This document shows positions 7,219 through 15,007 of a stretch of DNA of 15,481 nucleotides, piece by piece. This DNA comes from Gammaproteobacteria bacterium (GTDB lineage Bacteria; Pseudomonadota; Gammaproteobacteria; DRLM01). Under the pieces are notes generated by a model. That model did no database searches. It was not told where the DNA came from and saw only the letters and a program-made list of their open reading frames with translations. Within the stretch, counting starts at the first letter, position 1, and every line of letters begins with the position of its first letter. Made by a program: the position numbers and the translations under genes. The stretch lies in contig WFXX01000034.1 of NCBI GenBank assembly GCA_015490395.1, forward strand, positions 1 through 15,481, given 5' to 3'.

Positions 7219-7233
7219 TTAGACTAAGTCTAA
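7219..7233. promoter_or_regulatory. Palindromic operator candidate upstream of the peroxidase
   Basis: TTAGACT-A-AGTCTAA, a 15-bp palindrome with 7-bp arms, lies 48-62 nt before the peroxidase ATG in an AT-rich island within very GC-rich DNA. On the minus strand it overlaps TAGTCT/TAAACT, possible -10 sequences. Size and shape resemble operators of Fur/PerR/Irr- or Rrf2-type regulators, which often control peroxide defence; the regulator cannot be named. Confidence 0.55.
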
Positions 7234-7247
7234 GAACGAGTCCAGAA

Positions 7248-7265
7248 GGGCCTCCAGGGAGGCCC
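7248..7265 (-). terminator. Probable terminator hairpin after the secretion operon
   Basis: GGGCCTC-CAGG-GAGGCCC, a perfect 7-bp stem with a tetraloop (eight complementary positions counting the loop-closing bases), lies 8 nt beyond the HlyD-gene stop. Only a weak T stretch (TTCTGG) follows on the minus strand, so efficiency is uncertain. Confidence 0.55.
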
Positions 7266-7272
7266 GCGGCTC

Positions 7273-8622
7273 TCAGGGCTCCCTGAGGGAGCGGTCCAGG
7301 TGCTCCAGCAGGGGCGCGAGAAAGTACTCCAGGACCCGCCGCCGCCCGGCATGAATCTCCACCTGCACGGCCATGCCGGGCCCCACCTGGCCGCCGCCCC
7401 TCAGCCGGTCCCGCTCCAGGGCCACCCGCACGGCGTAGGCCAGACCCAGCCGCTCGTCCCGGACGGCATCCCGGGAGACGGTCACCACCCGGCCGGGCAG
7501 GGTGCCGTGCCGGGTGAAGGGGAAGGCCTCCACCTTGATCTCGGCCCGTTGACCGGGCCGGATGCGGGCCACGTCCCGATTGGCCACGTAGGCCTCCACC
7601 TCCAGGCGTTCCTCGACGGGCACCACCACGAGCACGGGCTGGGCCGGCGTGACCACGCCGCCCACGGTGTGCACCGCCAGCTCCTGCACCACCCCGTCCA
7701 CGGGGGCCCGCAGGCGCCGCAGGGCCACGGCCCGTTCCGCCCGGCGCAGGGCCTGGCCGAGGGCCCGGACCCGGCCTTCGGCCTGCCGGAGGCGCTCCAG
7801 CTCCCGCCGGCGGGCCTCGGCCTGGTGGGCGCGCCGCTCCCGCCGGGCCCGGCTCGCCGCGGCCTCCAGGGCCGCCACCCGGAGCCGCTGGGCCTCCAGC
7901 CGGCCCTCCAGGTCCCGGGCCCGGAGCTCGGCCTCCAGCTGGCGGTGGCGGGCCTCCCACCGGCCCCGCACCAGGCGGGCCAGGCCCTCGGCCTGCTCCC
8001 GGGCCAGGGGCGCCAGGGCCTCCAGGCGCGCCAGCTCGGCGCGGGCCTGGTGGAGCTCTGCCTCCCGACCGGCCTCCTCGGCGGCCAGGGCCGCGCGCCG
8101 GGCGCGGAAGGCCCGCCAGGCCCCCGCCAGCGAGGCCTCCTCCAGGGCGTGGCGGGCCGGCGAGGCGCCGGGCAGGGACACCAGCCGGGGCGGGCGGCCC
8201 CCTGCCGGGTCTTCGAGGGCCTCCAGGAAGGCCCGGGCCCGGGCGGCCTCGTAGCGCGCCGCCAGGAGCTCCTCCCGGAGCCTGGCCAGCTCCGCCGCCT
8301 CGGCGGTGGCGTCCATCTCCAGCAGCACCTGCCCGGCCCGCACCCGCTGGCCGTCCCGCACCCGGATAGCCTGCACCACCCCGGCCTCCAGGGGCTGGAC
8401 CACCTGCCGCCGGGCCCCGGGCACCACCTGCCCCTGGGCGCTCACCACCACGTCCACCCGGCCCAGCCAGGCGGCAGCGACGGCCAAGGCCAGCAGGGCC
8501 AGGAGCGCCCACAGGATGGCCCTGGGCAGGGGATGGGGAGGGGTCTCCTGGATGGCCAGCACCGGCGGCAGGAAGGCCAGCTCCTCCCGCCCCAGACCCC
8601 GCCGACGTACCTGCCTCAGCAT
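7273..8622 (-). CDS. Type I secretion periplasmic adaptor, HlyD family
   Basis: A 449-residue membrane-fusion protein linking the inner-membrane ABC transporter to a TolC-like outer-membrane channel. A short cytoplasmic N-terminus is followed by one transmembrane helix (about residues 34-53, RAILWALLALLALAVAAAWL). Next come the lipoyl-like half GVVQAIRVRDGQRVRAGQVL, a long Ala/Arg/Glu-rich coiled-coil hairpin (about 105-315), the second lipoyl half LRAPVDGVVQELAVHTVGGV and a beta-barrel domain ending near the C-terminus. The ATG at 8622 has GGGAGG just upstream and overlaps the ABC gene by 7 nt; a much longer same-frame reading upstream is only the antisense-like shadow of the ABC gene's GC-rich third codon positions. 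It is the last gene of the operon. Very high GC and Ala/Arg content inflate coiled-coil scoring, but domain order is clear. Confidence 0.94.
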   Translation of the reverse strand: MLRQVRRRGLGREELAFLPPVLAIQETPPHPLPRAILWALLALLALAVAAAWLGRVDVVVSAQGQVVPGARRQVVQPLEAGVVQAIRVRDGQRVRAGQVLLEMDATAEAAELARLREELLAARYEAARARAFLEALEDPAGGRPPRLVSLPGASPARHALEEASLAGAWRAFRARRAALAAEEAGREAELHQARAELARLEALAPLAREQAEGLARLVRGRWEARHRQLEAELRARDLEGRLEAQRLRVAALEAAASRARRERRAHQAEARRRELERLRQAEGRVRALGQALRRAERAVALRRLRAPVDGVVQELAVHTVGGVVTPAQPVLVVVPVEERLEVEAYVANRDVARIRPGQRAEIKVEAFPFTRHGTLPGRVVTVSRDAVRDERLGLAYAVRVALERDRLRGGGQVGPGMAVQVEIHAGRRRVLEYFLAPLLEHLDRSLREP

Positions 8623-10769
8623 CCTCCCTGCAGGCGCCGCAGGCGGGCGTAGAAGCCGCCCCGGGCGGCCAGCTCCTCCGGGGTCCCATCCTCCACCACC
8701 CGTCCGCCCTCCAGCACCACGATCCGCCGGGCAGGGCGCAGGGCCGAGAGGCGGTGGGCGATGATGAGGACCGTCCGGCCCCGGCAGATGGCTTCCATGC
8801 GCCGCTGGAGGGCCTCCTCGGCCTCGTGGTCCAGGGCGCTGGTGGCCTCGTCCAGGACCAGGACGGCGGGATCGCCCAGCAGGGCCCGGGCGATGGCGAT
8901 GCGCTGGCGCTGCCCGCCGGAGAGGGTGGCCCCCTGCTCCCCCACCACGGTGTCGTAGCCCTGGGGCAGGGCCAGGATGAACTCGTGGGCGCCCGCGAGG
9001 CGGGCCGCGCGCACCACCGCCTCCATGGGGGCGCCGGGATCGGCCAGGGCGATGTTGTCCCGCACGCTCATGTGGAAGAGGCGGCACTCCTGGGGCACCA
9101 CCCCGATCCGGCGCCGCAGGGAGGCCGCATCCAGCATGGCCAGGTCCAGCCCGTCCACCAGCACCCGCCCCTGGTCGGGACGGTGCAGCCTCAGCAGGAG
9201 GCGGGCCAGGGTGCTCTTGCCCGACCCGGAGGGACCCACGATGCCCACCACCTCCCCCGGGCGGATGCGCAGATCCAGTCCCCGGAGCACCTCCGGGCCA
9301 TCCGGCCGGTACCGGAAACGCACGCCCTCGAAGCAGATATCCCCCTGGATGCGCGGCAGGGCCGCCCCCGCCCCGCCCGCGGACTCGCCCGGCGTGTTCA
9401 GCACGTCCCCCAGACGGCGCACGGACACCCCCAGCTGCTGGACGTCGGTCCAGAGCTGGGCCAGCCGCACCACCGGCTGGGCCAGGCGGGCCGCGAGCAT
9501 GTTGAAGGCCACCAGCTGGCCCACCGTCATGGCCCCTTCCATCACCTGGCGGGCCCCCAGCCAGAGCACGGCCACGGTGACCAGCCGCCCCACCAGGGTC
9601 ACGCCCTCCTGGGCGAAGGCGGCCAGGCTGGTGCTGCGGAAGGCGCTGTGCACGTAGGCCGCCAGGCGCTCCTCCCAGCGCCGCGCCATGCGCGGCTCCA
9701 GGGCCATGGCCTTGACGGTGTCGATGCCGGCGACGCTCTCGACCAGGAAGGCCTGGGCCTCGGCGCCGCGGCTGAAGCGCTCCTCCAGGCGGGCCCGCAA
9801 CGCGGGGGCCACCGCCGCTACCAGCAGGCCGTAGGCAGGGAGCGAGGCGAGCACCACGGCCGTCAGCGACAGGCTGTAGAGGGCCATCACCCCCAGGAAA
9901 ACCGCGGCGAAGAGCAGGTCCATGACCAGGGTGAGGGCCCCGCCGGTCAGGAAGGCGCGCACGTGCTCCAGCTCCCGCACCCGCGCCACCGAGTCGCCCG
10001 TGCGCCGGGCCAGGAAATAGGCCACGGGCAGGTCCAGCAGGTGGCGGTAGACCCGCGCGCCCAGCTCGGCGTCGATGCGGCTGGCGGTGTGCGCCGAGAG
10101 GTAGGCCCGCAACGCGCCGAGCAGGGCCTCGAAGAGCACCACGGCCAGCAGGGTCAGGGCCACCACGTCCAGGGTGGACAGGGCCCGGTGCACCAGGACC
10201 TTGTCCACCACCACCTGGAACAGCAGGGGCGTGCCCAGGGCCAGGAGCTGGAGCACCAGGCTGGCCAGGAGCACCTCGCCCAGGACGGCCCGGTAGCGCC
10301 ACACCGCGGGGAGGAACCAGCGCAGCCCGAAGCGCAGCTCCACCGCCCCGGGCCCCTTGGGGCGAAGCAGCACCAGCCGCCCGCTCCAGCGCCGCCCCAG
10401 CGCCCCCTCGTCCATCACCTCCGGGCGCCCCACCCTCGGGTCGTGCACCAGGGCCCGGCCCTCGGCGCAGCGGGCCAGGACGAAGAAGCCGCCGTCGCGG
10501 GCCTCGCCCAGGGCGGGCAAGGGGAGCTGTGGCAGGCGCTCCATGGTGGCCTCCACGGCCCGGGCCTTGAAGCCGGCGATGCGGGCGGCGCGGAGCACGG
10601 CCTCCATGCCGTCCTCCTCCCCGCCGAGCTCGTGCGCCAGCCGCCCGGGATCCACCAGCAGCCCGTGGAGCCGGGCCACCAGCGCCAGGCAGGCCAGGCC
10701 GGTGCCCGCCGGGCTCCCCTGGGTCTCCTGGCCCGGGCGGGGCGCCGCCTGCGCCCCCGCCCGGCTCAT
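8616..10769 (-). CDS. Type I secretion ABC transporter with degenerate C39 domain (HlyB/LapB-like)
   Basis: A 717-residue half-transporter that exports the RTX protein in one step. Residues 15-135 form a C39-peptidase-like domain. The catalytic Cys position is Thr (TGLACLALVARLHG, Thr23) and the catalytic His position is Phe (GGFFVLAR), so it should bind but not cleave substrate, as in HlyB. About six transmembrane helices span roughly 150-430. The nucleotide-binding domain has Walker A GPSGSGKST (512-520), Q-loop VVPQE (557-561), signature LSGGQ (616-620), Walker B VLVLDE (636-641) and H-loop AHR (671-673), so it should be ATPase-competent. The ATG at 10769 overlaps the RTX stop as ATGA, indicating translational coupling; the gene then overlaps the adaptor gene by 7 nt. 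Confidence 0.95.
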   Translation of the reverse strand: MSRAGAQAAPRPGQETQGSPAGTGLACLALVARLHGLLVDPGRLAHELGGEEDGMEAVLRAARIAGFKARAVEATMERLPQLPLPALGEARDGGFFVLARCAEGRALVHDPRVGRPEVMDEGALGRRWSGRLVLLRPKGPGAVELRFGLRWFLPAVWRYRAVLGEVLLASLVLQLLALGTPLLFQVVVDKVLVHRALSTLDVVALTLLAVVLFEALLGALRAYLSAHTASRIDAELGARVYRHLLDLPVAYFLARRTGDSVARVRELEHVRAFLTGGALTLVMDLLFAAVFLGVMALYSLSLTAVVLASLPAYGLLVAAVAPALRARLEERFSRGAEAQAFLVESVAGIDTVKAMALEPRMARRWEERLAAYVHSAFRSTSLAAFAQEGVTLVGRLVTVAVLWLGARQVMEGAMTVGQLVAFNMLAARLAQPVVRLAQLWTDVQQLGVSVRRLGDVLNTPGESAGGAGAALPRIQGDICFEGVRFRYRPDGPEVLRGLDLRIRPGEVVGIVGPSGSGKSTLARLLLRLHRPDQGRVLVDGLDLAMLDAASLRRRIGVVPQECRLFHMSVRDNIALADPGAPMEAVVRAARLAGAHEFILALPQGYDTVVGEQGATLSGGQRQRIAIARALLGDPAVLVLDEATSALDHEAEEALQRRMEAICRGRTVLIIAHRLSALRPARRIVVLEGGRVVEDGTPEELAARGGFYARLRRLQGGC

Positions 10770-13700
10770 GCCGCGGCCGGCTGCTGCTGCCAGGCCGCGG
10801 CCAGGACGGGCTCCAGCTCCCGGCGGTAGCTCTCCGGCCAGATCCCGTCCGCGGCCGCAGGGGGATCGAAGGCGGCCATGGCGCTCACCAGCCGCTCCAC
10901 ATCGGCCGGGCGCAGCATCCGCCCGTCGCCTGCCACGATGCGCGCCAGCCGCCGCTCGGGATCGGCGTACCAGCCGTCCACGGTGAGCCGGTCGGCCCCG
11001 CCGGCCAGCCGGACCTCCAGGGCGCTCCCCTCCCGGCGGAACCAGATCTCCCCGGGCACGACACCATCCAGGCGCAGCTCGTCGGCCCCCGAGCGGTCGT
11101 AGGAGACGATCCGGTCCCATCCGCCTCCGGGGCCGAAGCGGTAGACGTCGTCCCCAGGACCGCCGTCCAGCCAGTCGTCGCCGGCCCCGCCTTCCAGCAC
11201 GTCGTTGCCAGGGCCCCCGAGCAGGGTGTCGTCGCCGGGCCCGCCCAGGAGCCGGTCGTCGCCCTCCTGGCCGCTCAGCCAGTCCATGTCCGTACCGCCG
11301 TCCAGGAGGTCGTCGCCCCGCTCGCCCAGGAGATAATCCCGGCCAGCGCCGCCTTCCAGCCGGTCGGCGCCATCGCCCCCATAGAGCCAGTCCGAGCCGC
11401 CCAGGCCCCGCAGCACGTCGTCCGTGCCATAGCCGGTGATCCGGTCCGGGCCCTCCGTGGGCTCCAGCACCTTGGCCTTCACCGTCTCCACGTCCCACGC
11501 CGTCCCGTCCGCGAAGACGAAACGGTCCACCCGGAACGGTCCCCGAGCATCGTCCCAGAAGTAGTCCTGCACCCGCAGCCGATCCCCGCTGGGGAGGCGC
11601 AGCATCAGGTCCCTGCCCGAGCGCTCCAGCGCCACCTCCTCCGGACGGACCCCGGCGTCCAGGACCACCTCGTCCGTGCGCCCAGCGCCGCCGTCCCAAT
11701 TGACGATGCGGTCCTGCCCGTCCCCCGGCCCGAAGCGGTAGACGTCGTTGCCCGGGCCGCCGTCCAGCGTGTCATTGCCGGGCCCGCCCTCCAGCACGTC
11801 GTTCCCGGGCCCGCCGTAGAGCGAATCGTCGCCGACGCCTCCCTGGAGATCGTCGTCGCCGTCCTCCCCGCTCAGCCAATCCCGGCCCGGGCCGCCGTCC
11901 AGGACGTCCGCCCCCTCGCCGCCGTGGAGATAGTCCGCGCCCTCGCCGCCCAGCAGCGTGTCGGCCCCCGTCTCCCCGTGGAGGCGGTCCCCTCCGGCGC
12001 CGCCTTCCAGCCGGTCTGCGCCGCCGCCGCCGTAGAGCCAGTCCGAGCCGCCCAGGCCCCGCAGCACGTCGTCCGTGGCATAGCCGGTGATCTGGTCCGG
12101 ACCCTCCGTGGGCTCCAGCACCTTGGCCTTCACCGTCTCCACGTCCCACACCGTTCCGTCCGCGAAGACGAAGCGGTCCACACGCGCGGGGCTCGCGCCA
12201 TCCTCCAGGAAATAGTTCTGCACCGTGAGCCGGTCCTCGCCCGGCAGGTGCAGCACCAGGTCCCTGCCCGAGCGCTCCAGGCTCACCGCCTCCGGACGGA
12301 TGCCGGCGCCCAGCGCCACCTGGTCCAGGCGCCCGGCCTCCGGATCCCAGTTCACGATGCGGTCGCGGCCGTCGCCTGGGCCGAAGCGGAAGAGATCGTC
12401 GCCTGGCCCGCCGCTCAACCAATCGTCGCCCGGCCCGCCGTCGAGCACGTCATCCCCAGGCCCGCCGTAGAGCGCGTCGTTGCCGGCCCCGCCCAGGAGA
12501 AGATCGGCGCCCTCCTCGCCCCGCAGCTCGTCATCCCCGCCGCGGCCGTGGAGCAGGTCGCTGCCTGAGGCGCCGAGAAGGCGGTCCCGGAGCGGGCCGC
12601 CCACCCAGGCGCCGCGCCCGTTCTCGATACGCGCCCCGTTCGTGACGACGATATAGCCCAGGTCCCGCAGCCCCTGGCGGGCAGCTTCCGACCCCGCCGC
12701 CCGGGAAAGCGCCTCCTCCATCATGGCCGTGCCGTCCCAGCCGAGGAGGATCAGCTCCCGCCCATGCACGGCGAAAAGCTCGGCAACGAGCGCGGCCCCG
12801 TCCCGGGCGGCCTGCCCCAGGCGATCCCGCAGCGCCCGGTCCATGTCGGCGGGGTCCACCACCAGCGATCCGGCCTCGCTGACCTCAAAGCGCAGCCGCT
12901 CGGTATAGGGCGCGAGGCGCGTCGCCGGCGCCAGGTTCCTGGCCGCATCCGCCACCAGCCGGTCCCACAGCTGCTGCGAATAGCCCAGCCCCTGCGGGTC
13001 CGCCGGGAGCCGGACCCGGATGTAGCCTGCCTCCGACGACGGCCAGGCGATCCGGTGCCGCTGCAGCAGCCAGGTGAACGGGCGCTGCGCGTCCGTCAGC
13101 CGCTGCCCCGCCGGCCCCGCCGCCGCCTGCGGCTCCCCGAAGGCATCCGCCCTGATCCGCGACCAGCTCAGGAAGGGAAAGGCGGTGAAGGCCTCGTAGG
13201 CGTGAAGCCGCTCCAGCTCGCCCACCATCCGCTCCCGGAAGGCATCGAAGCGGGCCCGCGCCTCCGGATCCAGCCCCGACCGGAACGCCTCCCGCTCGGC
13301 CCGCGGCGCCTTGACCGCCATGTCCAGCCAGCCCCGCTCCTCCTCGTTGCGGGGCTCGTCCAGGATCAGGCCGTAGCCCGCCGCCAGCGCCTCCCGGCTG
13401 GCGCTGCGATAGCCGGACGTCAGCGCCCAGCGGCGCATCAGCTCCCCCACCGCCTCCACGTAGGCGGCCCGGTGCCCGGCCTCCCGCAGGGCCCGGACGA
13501 GGGGGACGAGCCCGGGGTCGAGGGTGGCCGCCTCCCGGAGATCCCGCACCCAGCCGCGCCCGGCCACGTCCGGCAGGGTCGCCGCCTCCTCCGACACCGG
13601 GACCGCCGCCGTGAAGCGCCGGAAGAAGCGGTTCACCGCCAGGTCGAAGGCCACGGCCTCGCTCCGGCTGCCGTCGGCGCGCTCGAACCAGCCGGAGCGC

Positions 13701-14902
13701 ACCGGCCGGCTGTCCCCGTACGACGGAAGCGCTGCGGGCTGCGGGTCCAGGCCCTCCAGGGAGACGGCGCGGATGCCGGCCGCCTCCAGCGTGAGCAGCT
13801 CCCCCGCCTGGGAGACGCCGTCCTGGTTCCGGTCCCGCCAGACCCGCACCCTCCCGAAGAGCGGGTCATCCGCATCGAAGCGCCCGTTGCCGTCCGCATC
13901 CAGCACGGCCAGGGCCGCGAAGCCGTCCCGGGCCAGGGTGCCGTCGGGCAGCCGCATGCGGTTCCCGAAGAGCTCGCTCCCGTCGTCGATGCGCCCGTTG
14001 CCGTTGCGGTCCCACACCAGCAGGCCGTCGTCCGCCGCCGCCCAGGCGGTGCCGATGCGGATCCCGTCGCCCTCGTGATCGAAGAGCACTGGCTGCGGCC
14101 GGTCCAGCCCCACCAGCTCGATGCCGTCCCCGTCCAGGTCCAGCACCAAGGGATCCACCCAGATCTTCACGTGCAGCAACGGATCCGGATTGCGGCCGAT
14201 GGCCTCGTTGAGCACGGCGATGCGATGCTGCTGCCACAGATACATCGCCAGCAGGCCACCCATCGTAAAGGGGGCCAGAGGCACCCCGGGGATCACGCTG
14301 CGCATCAGATACGGCTCCATCGCGTCCGGAACGAGCGGGATGGCGTCCACCAGCACCTTGCGCACACGCCCGACCTGCTCGCCCAGGCCTGCCACCGGAT
14401 CGTCCACGGCGTTGATGTTGAGGATATGCGCATAGTCGCCGTTGGGGTCGAGCTTGTACGCAGGGAGAGCCTTTCTCACCGGCAGGGCATTGAAGACCAC
14501 CGTGGGCAGGCCAAGCCTGGCCCCCACGATGGCCCCTCCGCCACCACCTAGCGAATGCCCGGTTACGTACATCCTTACCTTCGCACCGTGATCTCCTAGG
14601 TAAGCCCGTGCCATTTCGTCGACATCGCGAAGCGCCTTGTCTACTTGCGCAGCACGCTGGCCTCGCAGCAGGGCGATGCTGTCGTCGAGGTCGTTCACGG
14701 CGTCGGTGCCGCGCATGGTGAAGACCACGTCCAGGCTGCCGTCCGGATAGGTGCGCTCGAAGACCGTCAGGGTGAGGCCGGACTTCGGATCGTGGATGGT
14801 CTCCCTCCTGGTCCAGGTGGCCGGGGCGCCCCGGTCCTGGTAGCCCGCCTGGTTCAGGCGGGCGAACTCCCAGACGCTCACGGTCAGCCGCGTCCCTGTC
14901 AT
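10766..14902 (-). CDS. Large RTX calcium-binding exoprotein with lipase-like N-terminus
   Basis: A 1378-residue probable T1SS cargo and first gene of the operon; GGGAGG precedes the ATG. Residues 1-190 resemble a class-3 lipase-like alpha/beta hydrolase, with nucleophile elbow GHSLG (Ser117) and a candidate Asp in NAVDDPV; activity is unproven. Residues 250-380 hold a calcium-binding region with EF-like loops: DLDGDGIEL, DRNGNGRIDDGSELFG, LDADGNGRFDADD and DRNQDGVS. Residues 400-775 include LPDVAGRGWVRDLREAATLD, which I recall from other big RTX proteins, but have no named domain. Three GGxGxDxLx arrays follow (about 777-838, 935-1056, 1152-1257), alternating with HCBP-related beta segments (ALERSGRDLMLRLPSGDRL). 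There is no Sec signal peptide; the Ala/Gln-rich C-terminus probably carries the secretion signal. Calcium outside the cell would trigger folding. Confidence 0.93.
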   Translation of the reverse strand: MTGTRLTVSVWEFARLNQAGYQDRGAPATWTRRETIHDPKSGLTLTVFERTYPDGSLDVVFTMRGTDAVNDLDDSIALLRGQRAAQVDKALRDVDEMARAYLGDHGAKVRMYVTGHSLGGGGGAIVGARLGLPTVVFNALPVRKALPAYKLDPNGDYAHILNINAVDDPVAGLGEQVGRVRKVLVDAIPLVPDAMEPYLMRSVIPGVPLAPFTMGGLLAMYLWQQHRIAVLNEAIGRNPDPLLHVKIWVDPLVLDLDGDGIELVGLDRPQPVLFDHEGDGIRIGTAWAAADDGLLVWDRNGNGRIDDGSELFGNRMRLPDGTLARDGFAALAVLDADGNGRFDADDPLFGRVRVWRDRNQDGVSQAGELLTLEAAGIRAVSLEGLDPQPAALPSYGDSRPVRSGWFERADGSRSEAVAFDLAVNRFFRRFTAAVPVSEEAATLPDVAGRGWVRDLREAATLDPGLVPLVRALREAGHRAAYVEAVGELMRRWALTSGYRSASREALAAGYGLILDEPRNEEERGWLDMAVKAPRAEREAFRSGLDPEARARFDAFRERMVGELERLHAYEAFTAFPFLSWSRIRADAFGEPQAAAGPAGQRLTDAQRPFTWLLQRHRIAWPSSEAGYIRVRLPADPQGLGYSQQLWDRLVADAARNLAPATRLAPYTERLRFEVSEAGSLVVDPADMDRALRDRLGQAARDGAALVAELFAVHGRELILLGWDGTAMMEEALSRAAGSEAARQGLRDLGYIVVTNGARIENGRGAWVGGPLRDRLLGASGSDLLHGRGGDDELRGEEGADLLLGGAGNDALYGGPGDDVLDGGPGDDWLSGGPGDDLFRFGPGDGRDRIVNWDPEAGRLDQVALGAGIRPEAVSLERSGRDLVLHLPGEDRLTVQNYFLEDGASPARVDRFVFADGTVWDVETVKAKVLEPTEGPDQITGYATDDVLRGLGGSDWLYGGGGADRLEGGAGGDRLHGETGADTLLGGEGADYLHGGEGADVLDGGPGRDWLSGEDGDDDLQGGVGDDSLYGGPGNDVLEGGPGNDTLDGGPGNDVYRFGPGDGQDRIVNWDGGAGRTDEVVLDAGVRPEEVALERSGRDLMLRLPSGDRLRVQDYFWDDARGPFRVDRFVFADGTAWDVETVKAKVLEPTEGPDRITGYGTDDVLRGLGGSDWLYGGDGADRLEGGAGRDYLLGERGDDLLDGGTDMDWLSGQEGDDRLLGGPGDDTLLGGPGNDVLEGGAGDDWLDGGPGDDVYRFGPGGGWDRIVSYDRSGADELRLDGVVPGEIWFRREGSALEVRLAGGADRLTVDGWYADPERRLARIVAGDGRMLRPADVERLVSAMAAFDPPAAADGIWPESYRRELEPVLAAAWQQQPAAA
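11348..11531. repeat. RTX module repeat, copy 1 (promoter-distal)
   Basis: This stretch is nearly identical to 11999-12182, offset by exactly 651 bp (217 codons), with only scattered differences. It encodes the end of an HCBP-type segment, the linker KAKVLEPTEGPD, and the first RTX turns DDVLRGLGGSDWLYGG. The in-frame period implies internal gene duplication. Confidence 0.85.
11999..12182. repeat. RTX module repeat, copy 2 (promoter-proximal)
   Basis: This is the partner of 11348-11531. The flanking RTX array in this copy is longer, so the module boundaries have diverged while the linker has stayed nearly identical at the DNA level, consistent with recent duplication or gene conversion. Confidence 0.85.
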
Positions 14903-15007
14903 GATCCGCTCCTCCCTGAATGACCCACGACGACGACAACGGAATCAAGGCGAAAAGATGATGGATGCTCTCCCTCGAAGGAACCTCTATCAGGCGGCCT
15001 GCGCCCC
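14903..15007 (-). promoter_or_regulatory. Leader/promoter region of the RTX secretion operon
   Basis: This 105-nt gap separates the upstream minus-strand gene from the RTX ATG. It is less GC-rich than its surroundings and contains the ribosome site GGGAGG (14911-14916). TTGATT at about 14939-14944 on the minus strand with a poor -10 17 nt later is the only promoter-like pair I see. No terminator hairpin for the upstream gene is evident, so read-through into the operon is possible. Confidence 0.4.

Noticed and set aside
5936..7222. Plus-strand open frame (428 codons) opposite the peroxidase gene
   Set aside because: It is antisense to a gene with signal peptide, two heme motifs and a terminator; its translation is low-complexity Gly/His/Leu.
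7273..10302. A single 1009-codon minus-strand reading of the HlyD frame
   Set aside because: The first two thirds are Gly/Pro/Arg-rich noise overlapping the ABC gene; the real adaptor starts at 8622 with a ribosome site.
8754..10829. Long plus-strand open frame (691 codons) opposite the ABC transporter gene
   Set aside because: Its His/Gln/Gly-rich translation has no domain and mirrors the GC-rich third positions of the real minus-strand gene; it is an antisense shadow.
11100..12560. Short periodic repeats resembling a CRISPR array or satellite
   Set aside because: The 27-bp periodicity reflects nine-residue RTX turns (GGxGxDxLx) within the coding frame, not spacer-separated repeats.
12764..14551. 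Plus-strand open frame (595 codons) opposite the RTX gene
   Set aside because: Pro/Arg/His-rich composition without any fold signal, fully antisense to a gene with clear RTX and EF-like motifs.
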